NCBI GenBank assembly: GCA_002361775.1
Contig: DETV01000073.1
Coordinates: forward strand, 1 to 44,702
Reading direction: 5' to 3'
Origin: Eubacterium sp. UBA3279
GTDB lineage: Bacteria; Bacillota; Clostridia; Lachnospirales; Lachnospiraceae
DNA length: 44,702 bases
In this document: positions 31,434 to 39,591 of the stretch, one piece after another
Layout of the letters: each line of letters begins with the position of its first letter
How positions within the stretch are numbered: the first letter of the stretch is position 1
Notes under the pieces: generated by a model
The model's input: only the letters and a program-made list of their open reading frames with translations
The model's database searches: none
What the model was told of the DNA's origin: nothing
Translations under genes and position numbers: made by a program

Positions 31434-32036
31434 ATGAAAGCAAAAAAAGGTGATTTCGGTTATATTCACAGAGAAAAGATAAAAAGGCTGTTGACCACAC
31501 TGATTTTATTTGCCATTCCTCTGGCAGCTTTTGTGGGAGGCGTTCTGGTAACAAAAACAAAAAATAATATTATTACGGTTATTGCTCTGGTGGGTTGTCT
31601 GCCGGCCTGCAGATCTCTGGTAAGTACAATTATGATGTGGATGCAAAAGCCCATGGATTCGGCTGCCTATGAAAAAATCCGCAGTCATGCAGGGAATCTG
31701 GTAATGGCTTACGAGATGTATCTGACCACATATGAAAAAAGTACTTTTGTGGAAAGTTTTGCGGTATGCGGGAATAAGGTAGTAGGATATTCTTCCCGCA
31801 TAGAAGGCTCTCCCCAGTTTGTGGAGCAGCATGTAAAAAAAATTTTAAAGCAAAATGGTTACAAGACAGATGTGAAAGTAATGACAGAATTAAAACCGTA
31901 TCTGGAACGGCTGGATTATCTGAATGAACATCAGGAGGAACTGGAAAAAGATATCGTTTTTGAACCGGATTCCCGCTACCCTGATTTATCCAGGGCAGAA
32001 CTGATCAAACATATAATTCTGGCAATTTCATTATAA
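31434..32036 (+). CDS. Uncharacterised membrane protein
   Basis: The protein has 200 residues from ATG 31434, six bases after AAAGGA; the ATG at 31419 lies before this site and is not favoured. Two membrane helices are at about 22-40 and 46-66 (the latter around VIALVGCLPACRS). The remaining 130 residues are soluble, with YEKSTFVESFAVCGNKVVGYSS and a C-terminal LSRAELIKHIILAISL. No family is recognised. It precedes an rluA-like gene by 17 bases. The function is unknown. Confidence 0.65.
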   Translation: MKAKKGDFGYIHREKIKRLLTTLILFAIPLAAFVGGVLVTKTKNNIITVIALVGCLPACRSLVSTIMMWMQKPMDSAAYEKIRSHAGNLVMAYEMYLTTYEKSTFVESFAVCGNKVVGYSSRIEGSPQFVEQHVKKILKQNGYKTDVKVMTELKPYLERLDYLNEHQEELEKDIVFEPDSRYPDLSRAELIKHIILAISL

Positions 32037-32053
32037 ACAGGGTATAAGGTAAT

Positions 32054-33067
32054 ATGAGAAAACTTGAAATTGGTAAAAATGATGCGGGCCAGCGAATGGA
32101 TAAATATCTGAAAAAATATTTCCGGGAAGCTGGTTCCGGTTTTTTATATAAGATGCTTAGAAAAAAGAATATTCTCCTGAATAATAAAAAGGCAGAGGGA
32201 AAAGAAATTTTACAACAGGGTGATCAGATTTCTCTGTATTTAGCAGAAGAAACAATAGAAAAATTTCGGGGAGCAGAAAAAACGAAAAAAGAGGAATTTA
32301 CTTCGTATCCGGAATTTTCTATGGATATTATTTATGAAGATGAAGATTTTCTGTTTATCAATAAACCGGCGGGAATCTTATCTCAGAAAGCATTGCCGCA
32401 AGACAGTTCAATGGTGGAATACATTATTGGCTATCTGTTGAAACAGAAAAAAATCACTGAGAAGGAATTGGAGACTTTTCATCCTTCTGTCTGTAACCGA
32501 CTGGACAGAAATACCAGTGGGATGATCCTGGCAGGTAAAAGTCTGGCTGGGCTTCAGATATTGTCCCGTGTTTTAAAGGAGCGTTCCATGAAAAAGTTTT
32601 ACATCTGTCTGGTAAAGGGAGAGGTAAAAGAAAAGGTGACACAGAAAGCCTGGCTGGTAAAGAATAAAAAGGATAACCGGGTGCAGGTATATAAAAAAGA
32701 ATCAGAAAGAGCCTCTTTGATAGAGACTGCTTATGAACCTTTATGGACGGATGGAAAGGTTACTGTACTGAAAGTGGATCTGATCACAGGAAAATCTCAT
32801 CAGATTCGATGTCATCTGGCCAGTTTGGGATATCCGCTGGCAGGTGATGAAAAATATGGAGATGGAATCTGGAACAGAGAATTGAAAAAAGTCACAGGAT
32901 TGAACAGACAATTTCTTCATGCCTGGGAGATTCAGTTTCCAAACAGTGAAGAAGTTCCTGAAAATCTGGCGGGAAAGATTTTTCATACTCCTTTATCGGA
33001 GGATTTGAAAAAAGTGCTGCTATCCTTCCCTTTATCAGATAAAGTAAAGAAGGAGCTTTCTCTGTAA
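32054..33067 (+). CDS. RluA/RluC/RluD family pseudouridine synthase
   Basis: The 337-residue protein has an N-terminal S4-like domain (about 1-60, MDKYLKKYFREAG) and an RluA-type catalytic domain with Asp151 in VCNRLDRNTSGMILAGKS. The motifs GKSHQIRCHLASLG and YPLAGDEKYG are typical. It makes pseudouridine in 23S rRNA or tRNA; the site is not predictable. The start follows AAGGTAAT. It is 17 bases after the membrane protein gene and 48 before lepB. Confidence 0.9.
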   Translation: MRKLEIGKNDAGQRMDKYLKKYFREAGSGFLYKMLRKKNILLNNKKAEGKEILQQGDQISLYLAEETIEKFRGAEKTKKEEFTSYPEFSMDIIYEDEDFLFINKPAGILSQKALPQDSSMVEYIIGYLLKQKKITEKELETFHPSVCNRLDRNTSGMILAGKSLAGLQILSRVLKERSMKKFYICLVKGEVKEKVTQKAWLVKNKKDNRVQVYKKESERASLIETAYEPLWTDGKVTVLKVDLITGKSHQIRCHLASLGYPLAGDEKYGDGIWNRELKKVTGLNRQFLHAWEIQFPNSEEVPENLAGKIFHTPLSEDLKKVLLSFPLSDKVKKELSL

Positions 33068-33115
33068 ATATGTGAACGGGAACAGAGTGTATAAGATGCA
33101 GAAAGAAGGAAATTT

Positions 33116-33709
33116 ATGAGTGAAATAAAAGAAAATATACAGGAAACAAAGGACGAGACTTCTAAAAAAACATCAAAAAAGAAAAACAGCCTGGGAAGAG
33201 AACTGATGGAAGATGTGATCATGGTTCTGGTGGTTCTGGTGGTGGTGTTTCTGATTAAAAACTTTGTCCTGATCAATGCGGTAATTCCTTCAGGATCCAT
33301 GGAAAATACGATTATGACCGGGGACCGGGTTTTCGGAAACCGTCTGACCTACCGTTTTGGAGATCCTGAGCGGGGAGATATTGCGATTTTCAGATATCCG
33401 GATGATGAGTCAGAATTATATATCAAGAGAGTGATGGGTCTTCCCGGAGACACAATAGAGATAAAAGATGGATTGTTGTATCTGAACAATTCAGAAGAAC
33501 CCCTTGCAGAACCGTATCTGAAAGAAATTCCAACAGGTGATTTTGGACCTTATCAGGTTCCGGAAGGATGTTACTTTATGCTGGGAGATAACAGAAATAA
33601 ATCAAATGATTCCCGTATGTGGGAAAATACATATGTAACCAGAGAAAATGTTTTGGCGAAAGCAGTATTTCGTTATTATCCCTTTGATAAAATTGGAACG
33701 ATTGAATAG
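33116..33709 (+). CDS. lepB: Signal peptidase I
   Basis: The 197-residue enzyme cleaves signal peptides at the outer face of the membrane. A Lys-rich cytoplasmic N-terminus (residues 5-25) precedes one membrane helix (about 33-50). The catalytic serine is Ser61 in IPSGSMENT and the general base is Lys104 in YIKRVMGLPGD; the LGDNRNKSNDSRMW box follows near residue 160. Length fits the Gram-positive S26A type. It is 15 bases ahead of recU and may be cotranscribed with it. Confidence 0.95.
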   Translation: MSEIKENIQETKDETSKKTSKKKNSLGRELMEDVIMVLVVLVVVFLIKNFVLINAVIPSGSMENTIMTGDRVFGNRLTYRFGDPERGDIAIFRYPDDESELYIKRVMGLPGDTIEIKDGLLYLNNSEEPLAEPYLKEIPTGDFGPYQVPEGCYFMLGDNRNKSNDSRMWENTYVTRENVLAKAVFRYYPFDKIGTIE

Positions 33710-33723
33710 AGAGGAAGCAGTAT

Positions 33724-34257
33724 ATGGCAACCTGGAATTCCAGAGGTCTCAGAGGGTCTACCCTGGAAGACCTGATTAACAGAAGTAATGAGCAGTATCG
33801 AGAGAAAGGTCTGGCTTTGATACAGAAGATACCTACGCCCATTACTCCTATACGCATTGCAAAAGAGAGCCGGCAGATTACGCTGGCTTATTTTGAACAG
33901 AAAAGTACGGTGGATTATATTGGAGCTGTACAGGGAATCCCCGTTTGTTTTGATGCAAAGGAATGTAAAGAAAATGCATTTCCTCTGGCTAATATCCACG
34001 AACATCAGATTCAGTTTATGAAGGAATTTGAAAAACAGCAGGGGATTGCATTCCTTATTATATTTTTTTCTTCCCGCAATGAATTTTATTACCTTCCCCT
34101 GAGGGATCTTCTGGTATTTTGGGAGCGGGGAGCAGGGGGAGGCCTGAAACGTTTTCGGTACGAAGAATTAAAACCAAACTATTTTCTTCCTGCTCATTCA
34201 GGAATTCTTGTTCCTTATCTGGAGGGAATCAAAAGAGATCTGGAAGAGAGGGATTGA
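33724..34257 (+). CDS. recU: Holliday junction resolvase RecU
   Basis: The 177-residue protein is RecU, the junction-cleaving nuclease of Firmicutes. It has the N-terminal NSRGLRGSTLEDLINRSN, the PITPI loop, and the acidic metal site in STVDYIG and FDAKECKE (DxK core). The C-terminal LRDLLVFWERG is typical. Bacillus RecU is about 206 residues, so this one is slightly short. The family partners RuvAB and mismatch pathways. The -35 box of the histidine operon promoter overlaps its stop codon. Confidence 0.9.
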   Translation: MATWNSRGLRGSTLEDLINRSNEQYREKGLALIQKIPTPITPIRIAKESRQITLAYFEQKSTVDYIGAVQGIPVCFDAKECKENAFPLANIHEHQIQFMKEFEKQQGIAFLIIFFSSRNEFYYLPLRDLLVFWERGAGGGLKRFRYEELKPNYFLPAHSGILVPYLEGIKRDLEERD

Positions 34258-34282
34258 CAATCAATATAATTGTCAGTATAAT
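34254..34282 (+). promoter_or_regulatory. Perfect consensus promoter of the histidine operon
   Basis: TTGACA (34254-34259) and TATAAT (34277-34282) are exactly 17 bases apart, a full match to the sigma-A consensus. The -35 box overlaps the last codon of recU (TGA 34255-34257). The start should be near 34289. Confidence 0.85.
34255..34275 (+). promoter_or_regulatory. Candidate operator: inverted repeat TGACAAT-N7-ATTGTCA
   Basis: A perfect 7-bp inverted repeat (34255-34261 and 34269-34275) covers the -35 box and most of the spacer, an ideal place for a repressor. A second imperfect palindrome, GCTTATTAT with ATAATAaAGC, lies in the leader near the expected start. The regulator is unknown; a HisR/YerC-like or other amino-acid repressor is a guess. 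Confidence 0.55.
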
Positions 34283-34332
34283 TTGCTTATTATCTTGGTA
34301 GCACATTAGCATAATAAAGCGGAGGAGACAGT

Positions 34333-35598
34333 ATGAAACAACTATTTCATACTCCAGAAGGAGTGAGGGATGTATATGGATCAGAGTGTGAACGTAAATT
34401 ATATCTGCAGGAAAAACTGCAGAAGATTTTTCATGCTTATGGATATGAAAATATAGAAACGCCGGGTTTTGAATTTTTTGATGTTTTCAGCAGACAGGTG
34501 GGAACCATACCTTCCAGAGAATTATACAAATTCTTTGATCGGGAGGGGAATACATTGGTTTTACGGCCCGATTTTACTCCATCGATTGCCCGGGCAGTTT
34601 CCATGTACTTTCATCCGGAGGATCTTCCGGTTCGGTTATGTTACCGGGGAAATACATATATCAACAATTCCAGTTATCAGGGCAGATTAAAGGAATCGAC
34701 ACAGATGGGAGTAGAGTTGATTGGAGATCCTTCTGTGGATGCGGACGGAGAGGTGATTGCTCTGGCAGTGGAACTTCTGAAAGAAACCGGTCTTACGGAG
34801 TTCCAGATCAGTATTGGTCAGGTGGATTTTTTTAAATCACTGATTCAAGAAGCAGGGTTATCCGAGGAGACAGTGGCAACTCTTCGGGAACTGATTTCCA
34901 ATAAAAACTATTTTGGAGTGGAAGAACTTTTGAGCAGTCTGAACCTTCCGGAAAAACTGGTAACTGTATTTTCCATGCTCCCCCGTCTGTTCGGTTCCCT
35001 GGATGTACTGGAAAAAGCGAAAGAACTGACAGATAATCCCAATGCTTTACGGGCAATTGAAAGGTTGGAGGATATTTATCAGGTAGTCCGCCAATATGGC
35101 TATGAAAAGTACATTTCTTTTGATCTGGGGATGTTAAGTCAATATAACTATTATACGGGAATTATTTTTCAGGGTTATACCTATGGAACCGGAGAGCCGC
35201 TGGTGAAGGGCGGACGGTATAATCACCTGCTGGAACACTTTGGAAATCCTGCTCCGGCTATAGGTTTTGGTCTGGTGATGGAACAGGTGATGAACGCTTT
35301 GGAGCGACAGAATATAGAGGTTCCACTGATGAGAGGGAAACTTCTGATCCTGTATCCCCAGGAAGGCCGTTCTCTGGCGATTACCATTGCCCGGGAACAG
35401 AGATCTCACCAGATGGAGGCGCAGTGTATGTGTATGGTAAAAGAAAAAACAATGGAAGATTACATTTCCTATGGGAAACGTCATCAGTTTACCGATATTA
35501 TCTGTCCCCGTTCGGAGGAGGAAATTCAGATTATTAACTTGTACACAGATGAGACGAGAATGTGCAGCTGGAAAAGTTTCGGCAGGCAGGAGGTATAG
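34333..35598 (+). CDS. hisZ: ATP phosphoribosyltransferase regulatory subunit HisZ
   Basis: The 421-residue protein resembles class II histidyl-tRNA synthetase but lacks tRNA charging; HisZ pairs with short HisG to make an active, histidine-sensing ATP phosphoribosyltransferase. The opening HTPEGVRDVYGSECERK, LVLRPDFTPSIARAVSMYF and LGMLSQYNYYTGIIFQGYTYG are HisZ/HisS-type signatures, and the C-terminal anticodon-binding part is reduced. It is first in the operon, with a GGAGGAG site, and precedes hisG by 2 bases. Confidence 0.92.
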   Translation: MKQLFHTPEGVRDVYGSECERKLYLQEKLQKIFHAYGYENIETPGFEFFDVFSRQVGTIPSRELYKFFDREGNTLVLRPDFTPSIARAVSMYFHPEDLPVRLCYRGNTYINNSSYQGRLKESTQMGVELIGDPSVDADGEVIALAVELLKETGLTEFQISIGQVDFFKSLIQEAGLSEETVATLRELISNKNYFGVEELLSSLNLPEKLVTVFSMLPRLFGSLDVLEKAKELTDNPNALRAIERLEDIYQVVRQYGYEKYISFDLGMLSQYNYYTGIIFQGYTYGTGEPLVKGGRYNHLLEHFGNPAPAIGFGLVMEQVMNALERQNIEVPLMRGKLLILYPQEGRSLAITIAREQRSHQMEAQCMCMVKEKTMEDYISYGKRHQFTDIICPRSEEEIQIINLYTDETRMCSWKSFGRQEV

Positions 35599-35600
35599 AT

Positions 35601-36245
35601 ATGAGATATCTGACAATTGCTCTGACAAAAGGCCGTCTGGCAAATAAAACTTTGGAACTTTTGGAGCAGGTGGGAATTACCTGTGAAGAGATGAAAGATA
35701 AAAATACCAGGAAACTGATTTTTGTAAATGAAGAATTAAAATTAAAGTTCTTTCTTGCAAAAGGTCCTGACGTTCCCACTTATGTGGAATATGGGGCGGC
35801 AGATATTGGTGTGGTAGGCCGTGATACTATTATGGAAGAAGGAAGAAATCTGTATGAGGTGATGGATCTTGGATTTGGAAAATGCCGGATGTGTATCTGC
35901 GGACCGGAATCTGCAAAAGAACTTCTGGAACATCATCATTTGATCCGTGTAGCCACCAAGTATCCCAATATTGCAAAAGACTATTTTTATAATAGAAAGC
36001 ATCAGACTGTAGAGATAATCAAATTAAATGGTTCTATTGAACTGGCGCCGATTGTAGGACTGGCGGAGGTGATTTGTGATATTGTGGAAACTGGTTCCAC
36101 ATTGAAGGAAAATGGGCTTTCCGTATTGGAAGAAGTTTGTCCGCTGTCAGCCCGGATGGTGGTTAATCAGGTGAGTATGAAAATGGAAAGTGAAAGAATT
36201 TCTGAGTTGATACAGAAGTTAAAAAAGGTGATCCGGGAGGGTTGA
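35601..36245 (+). CDS. hisG: ATP phosphoribosyltransferase catalytic subunit, short form
   Basis: The 214-residue protein is the short HisG, which joins PRPP and ATP in the first step of histidine synthesis. It opens with LTIALTKGRLANKTLELLEQ, and contains DVPTYVEYGAADIGVVGRDTI and EVICDIVETGSTLKENGL, the PRPP-binding loop. It lacks the C-terminal regulatory domain, which HisZ replaces. The start ATG 35601 follows AGGAGG by 7 bases; the longer reading from 35562 inside hisZ lacks a ribosome site. Confidence 0.93.
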   Translation: MRYLTIALTKGRLANKTLELLEQVGITCEEMKDKNTRKLIFVNEELKLKFFLAKGPDVPTYVEYGAADIGVVGRDTIMEEGRNLYEVMDLGFGKCRMCICGPESAKELLEHHHLIRVATKYPNIAKDYFYNRKHQTVEIIKLNGSIELAPIVGLAEVICDIVETGSTLKENGLSVLEEVCPLSARMVVNQVSMKMESERISELIQKLKKVIREG

Positions 36246-36248
36246 TTT

Positions 36249-37550
36249 ATGAGAATTGTAACGTTGACAAAAGAAACCACAGAAAATATTCTGGAAAATA
36301 TGCTAAAAAGGAGTCCCAGTCAATATGGGGAGTATGAAAGCAGGGTACAGGAAATCATCGCGCAGGTGAAAGAGAAGAAAGATGAGGCTTTATTTTCCTA
36401 TACAAAGCAGTTTGATCACGCGCAACTGGATGCTTCTAATATTCGGGTAACGGAAGAAGAAATTCAGGAAGCATATGAAATTATTGATCCTGCTCTTTTG
36501 CGGGTGATACGAAAATCTCTTGTAAATATTGAAAAGTATCATGCATTGCAAAAACAAAACAGTTGGTTCCAGAGTACGGAACAGGGAACTATGCTTGGAC
36601 AGAAAATCACCCCTCTCTCCCGGGTGGGGGTATATGTTCCGGGAGGAAAAGCGGTATATCCTTCTTCTGTACTGATGAATATTATGCCGGCAAAAGTAGC
36701 TGGTGTGGGAAAGATTATTATGACAACGCCCTGTAACGCCCAGGGAAAGGTAAATCCTTCCGTTCTGGCAGCAGCAAAAGAAGCAGGGGCAGATGAAATC
36801 TATAAAGTGGGAGGGGCGCAGGCAATTGCAGCCCTGGCTTTCGGAACAGAAAGCATTCCCAAGGTGGATAAAATTGTAGGTCCCGGTAATATTTATGTGG
36901 CATTGGCTAAAAAAGCGGTGTATGGTCATGTGAGTATTGATTCAGTGGCAGGTCCCAGCGAGATTCTTGTATTGGCAGATGAGACAGCAAATCCCAGATA
37001 TGTGGCAGCGGATTTGTTATCTCAGGCAGAACATGATGAACTGGCTTCCGCTATTCTGATCACCACCAGCCGGGAACTGGCAGAAAAGGTAAGCAGCGAG
37101 GTGGATGAATTTGTTAAGAAACTGGAAAGAAAAGAAATCATCCAGAAATCTTTGGATCAGTTTGGATATATCCTTGTAGCCGGTTCCCTGGATGAAGCTA
37201 TAGATACTGCAAATGAAATTGCTTCAGAACATTTGGAGATTGTGACTGCCAATCCTTTTGAGGTTATGACAAAGATACGGAATGCAGGGGCAATTTTTAT
37301 CGGTGAATATAGTTGTGAACCGCTGGGAGATTATTTTGCAGGGCCAAACCACATTTTGCCTACCAACGGAACGGCTAAATTCTTTTCACCTTTATCTGTA
37401 GACGATTTTGTGAAAAAATCCAGTATCATTTATTATTCCCGGCAGGCATTGGAACCTGTCCATAAAGATATAGAACAGTTTGCCAGATCGGAACAGTTGA
37501 CAGCTCATGCCAATTCCATTGCCGTTCGTTTCGAGAAAGGAGAAAATTGA
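36249..37550 (+). CDS. hisD: Histidinol dehydrogenase
   Basis: The 433-residue enzyme oxidises histidinol to histidine in two NAD-dependent steps using zinc. Typical motifs are VGVYVPGGKAVYPSSVLMN, VGGAQAIAALAFGTE, VAGPSEILVLAD and LLSQAEHDELASAIL; the C-terminal AGPNHILPTNGTAKF region carries the zinc ligand. Length and order are normal. It lies 3 bases after hisG. Confidence 0.95.
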   Translation: MRIVTLTKETTENILENMLKRSPSQYGEYESRVQEIIAQVKEKKDEALFSYTKQFDHAQLDASNIRVTEEEIQEAYEIIDPALLRVIRKSLVNIEKYHALQKQNSWFQSTEQGTMLGQKITPLSRVGVYVPGGKAVYPSSVLMNIMPAKVAGVGKIIMTTPCNAQGKVNPSVLAAAKEAGADEIYKVGGAQAIAALAFGTESIPKVDKIVGPGNIYVALAKKAVYGHVSIDSVAGPSEILVLADETANPRYVAADLLSQAEHDELASAILITTSRELAEKVSSEVDEFVKKLERKEIIQKSLDQFGYILVAGSLDEAIDTANEIASEHLEIVTANPFEVMTKIRNAGAIFIGEYSCEPLGDYFAGPNHILPTNGTAKFFSPLSVDDFVKKSSIIYYSRQALEPVHKDIEQFARSEQLTAHANSIAVRFEKGEN

Positions 37551-37552
37551 TC

Positions 37553-38161
37553 ATGGAAATCACAAATCTGAAAGAAAAAAGGGCTGTCTGTGTAAAAAGA
37601 GACACGAAAGAAACAAAGATATATATGGAATTGAACCTGGATGGTTCAGGACAGACTTCTTTGTATACAGGAATTGGTTTTTTTGATCATATGTTGGATG
37701 GATTTGCCCGCCACGGATTCTTTGACCTGACAGTAAAAGTGGAAGGGGATTTGGAGGTAGACAGTCACCATACAATCGAGGATACGGGAATTGTATTGGG
37801 AACCGCTATCCGGGAGGCTCTGGGAGATAAGAAGGGTATTTGCCGGTTCGGTGACAGAATCCTTCCTATGGATGAAACTCTGGTTCTTTGTGCTGTAGAT
37901 CTTTCCGGACGGCCTTATCTGAATTTTGATGTAAATTTTACCGTTCCCAAAACGGGAGATATGGATACAGAAATGGCAAGGGAATTTTTCTATGCTGTAA
38001 GCTACGCAGCGGGAATGAATCTTCATCTGAAACTTTTGGACGGAACGAACAATCATCATATTATGGAAGGTGTGTTTAAAAGTTTCGGAAAAGCTCTGGA
38101 TGAAGCAGTACAGCAGGATGAGAGAATACAGGGTGTGTTATCAACAAAGGGCAGTCTGTAA
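37553..38161 (+). CDS. hisB: Imidazoleglycerol-phosphate dehydratase
   Basis: The 202-residue enzyme is the monofunctional manganese IGP dehydratase, which makes imidazole acetol phosphate. The two His-rich metal motifs are DSHHTIEDTGIVLG and GTNNHHIMEGVFKSFGKAL. GFFDHMLDGFARHG is the family opening. The start is put at ATG 37553, 10 bases after AAAGGAG; the TTG at 37547 would only add two residues. The gene begins 2 bases after hisD. Confidence 0.93.
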   Translation: MEITNLKEKRAVCVKRDTKETKIYMELNLDGSGQTSLYTGIGFFDHMLDGFARHGFFDLTVKVEGDLEVDSHHTIEDTGIVLGTAIREALGDKKGICRFGDRILPMDETLVLCAVDLSGRPYLNFDVNFTVPKTGDMDTEMAREFFYAVSYAAGMNLHLKLLDGTNNHHIMEGVFKSFGKALDEAVQQDERIQGVLSTKGSL

Positions 38162-38176
38162 GAAAGAAGGATGTAT

Positions 38177-39460
38177 ATGGATTATAAAATGATGATTCCC
38201 TGTATTTATATGAATACAGGAAAGGCAGTGACCGGTTTCGGGCAAAAAACATTATTTGGAGATGGAGACCTTCTGAAACTGGCAAGAGAGTATGGAAACA
38301 CAGGAGCCGATGAACTGTTGGTATTTGATTTTTCATCCAATGACGCAGAACATGATGAAGCTATCGGATGGATCAAAAAAATAGTGCAGGCGGCAGAAGT
38401 TCCTGTGATAGGAGCAGGAAATGTAAAACGGATGGAAGATGTGAAAAAACTGCTTTATGCAGGATGTCACAAAGCAGTTCTGAATTTTTCCAAAGAGAGT
38501 AATGTGGCGATTCTTGAAGAGGTTTCTTCAAAATTTGGAAAAGAAAAGATTCTTGTCAGCATTTTCATGATGTCAGAATATGAAAATCATCAGGAATTGA
38601 TAGAAGAGTATGCGGGAGGTATCCTCTGTCTGGAAGGTTTACAGGAAGAAATCAGGAGTAAGACGAATCTTCCCGTACTTCTTCATACCAATACTCTGGG
38701 AAAAGAAGAAATCTTCCAGCTTTTAAAAGAGGATCGGATTGACGGAATCAGCGGAAGAACCATCAGTCAGTTGGAGCTTGACAGGATGGAACTGAAGAAA
38801 GAATGCAGACAGCAGGGAATACGGGTAAATACCTTTGAAAGCCCGGTGTCCTGGGAGGAATTTCGTCTCAACAAGGATGGGATGGTTCCTGTAATTGTTC
38901 AGGATTACAAAACAGATCAGGTATTAATGATGGCGTATATGAATAAAGAAGCATTTTATACCACTCTGGAAACAGGGAAAATGACATACTGGAGCAGGAG
39001 CAGAAATGAACTTTGGGTAAAGGGGCTTACCAGCGGTCATTATCAATATGTAAAATCAATTTCTCTGGACTGTGATAATGATACACTTCTGGCGAAGGTG
39101 TCTCAGGTAGGAGCTGCCTGTCATACAGGAAATAAGAGCTGTTTTTATAAAGAACTGGTGAAAAAACCCTATGATGATACGAATCCCCTGAGGGTATTTC
39201 AGGAAGTATATGATGTGATCATGGATCGAAAGATACATCCCAAAGAAGGTTCTTACACAAATTACCTTTTTGATAAGGGAATTGATAAAATTTTGAAAAA
39301 AGTAGGAGAAGAGTGTACAGAAATCGTGATTGCAGCGAAAAATCCTGATAAAGAGGAAATAAAATATGAAATTTCAGATTTTTTATACCATGTTATGGTA
39401 CTGATGGCTGAAAAAGGAGTTACCTGGGAGGACATTACAGGGGAATTGGCCAGAAGGTAA
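38177..39460 (+). CDS. hisIE: HisF-like pseudoenzyme fused to HisI and HisE
   Basis: The protein has 427 residues from ATG 38177 (AAGG six bases before; ATG 38171 is too close). Three parts are seen. Residues about 1-210 form a HisF-type barrel (IPCIYMNTGKAVTGFG; VPVIGAGNVKRMEDVKKLLYAG; LPVLLHTNTLGKEEIF; GIRVNTF at the end). The catalytic Asp11 and Asp130 of HisF are replaced by Tyr11 and Phe130. Residues about 213-320 are HisI, with SLDCDNDTLLAKV and ACHTGNKSCF for metal binding. Residues about 325-427 are HisE, with KKVGEECTEIVIAAKN. HisI and HisE hydrolyse PR-AMP and PR-ATP; both look intact. The barrel is probably inactive and structural, or regulatory. This follows hisB after 15 bases. 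Confidence 0.85.
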   Translation: MDYKMMIPCIYMNTGKAVTGFGQKTLFGDGDLLKLAREYGNTGADELLVFDFSSNDAEHDEAIGWIKKIVQAAEVPVIGAGNVKRMEDVKKLLYAGCHKAVLNFSKESNVAILEEVSSKFGKEKILVSIFMMSEYENHQELIEEYAGGILCLEGLQEEIRSKTNLPVLLHTNTLGKEEIFQLLKEDRIDGISGRTISQLELDRMELKKECRQQGIRVNTFESPVSWEEFRLNKDGMVPVIVQDYKTDQVLMMAYMNKEAFYTTLETGKMTYWSRSRNELWVKGLTSGHYQYVKSISLDCDNDTLLAKVSQVGAACHTGNKSCFYKELVKKPYDDTNPLRVFQEVYDVIMDRKIHPKEGSYTNYLFDKGIDKILKKVGEECTEIVIAAKNPDKEEIKYEISDFLYHVMVLMAEKGVTWEDITGELARR

Positions 39461-39482
39461 GAAGAACTTTTTGAAAAACCTC

Positions 39483-39510
39483 TTGTGTATTTATAAAGCA
39501 ATGATATAAT
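39483..39510 (+). promoter_or_regulatory. Candidate promoter of trkA
   Basis: TTGTGT (39483-39488) and perfect TATAAT (39505-39510) at 16 bases. The expected start falls inside the left arm of the terminator that follows, which is unusual. Confidence 0.45.
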
Positions 39511-39548
39511 ATCTTTATGCCGGCTGAAAACGGCATAAAGATTTTTTT
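39511..39548 (+). terminator. Intrinsic terminator between the his operon and trkA
   Basis: A perfect 12-bp stem (39511-39522 with 39531-39542), loop GCTGAAAA, then seven T. Strong in form. It stops his transcripts; how the trk genes are started is discussed separately. Confidence 0.9.
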
Positions 39549-39591
39549 ATATTTATTAATGTAGAGAACAGAACTACATTTTGGAGGAAGT

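Noticed and set aside
34283..34332. T-box leader before hisZ
   Set aside because: The leader is only about 45 bases, with no specifier stem or T-box sequence.
35562..35600. Earlier start for hisG inside hisZ
   Set aside because: The added residues do not belong to the family, and the AGGAGG site is placed for ATG 35601.
39549..39591. Second-messenger riboswitch (ydaO type) before trkA
   Set aside because: Only a 7-bp hairpin is present; the stretch is far too short and has no recognisable ydaO core.
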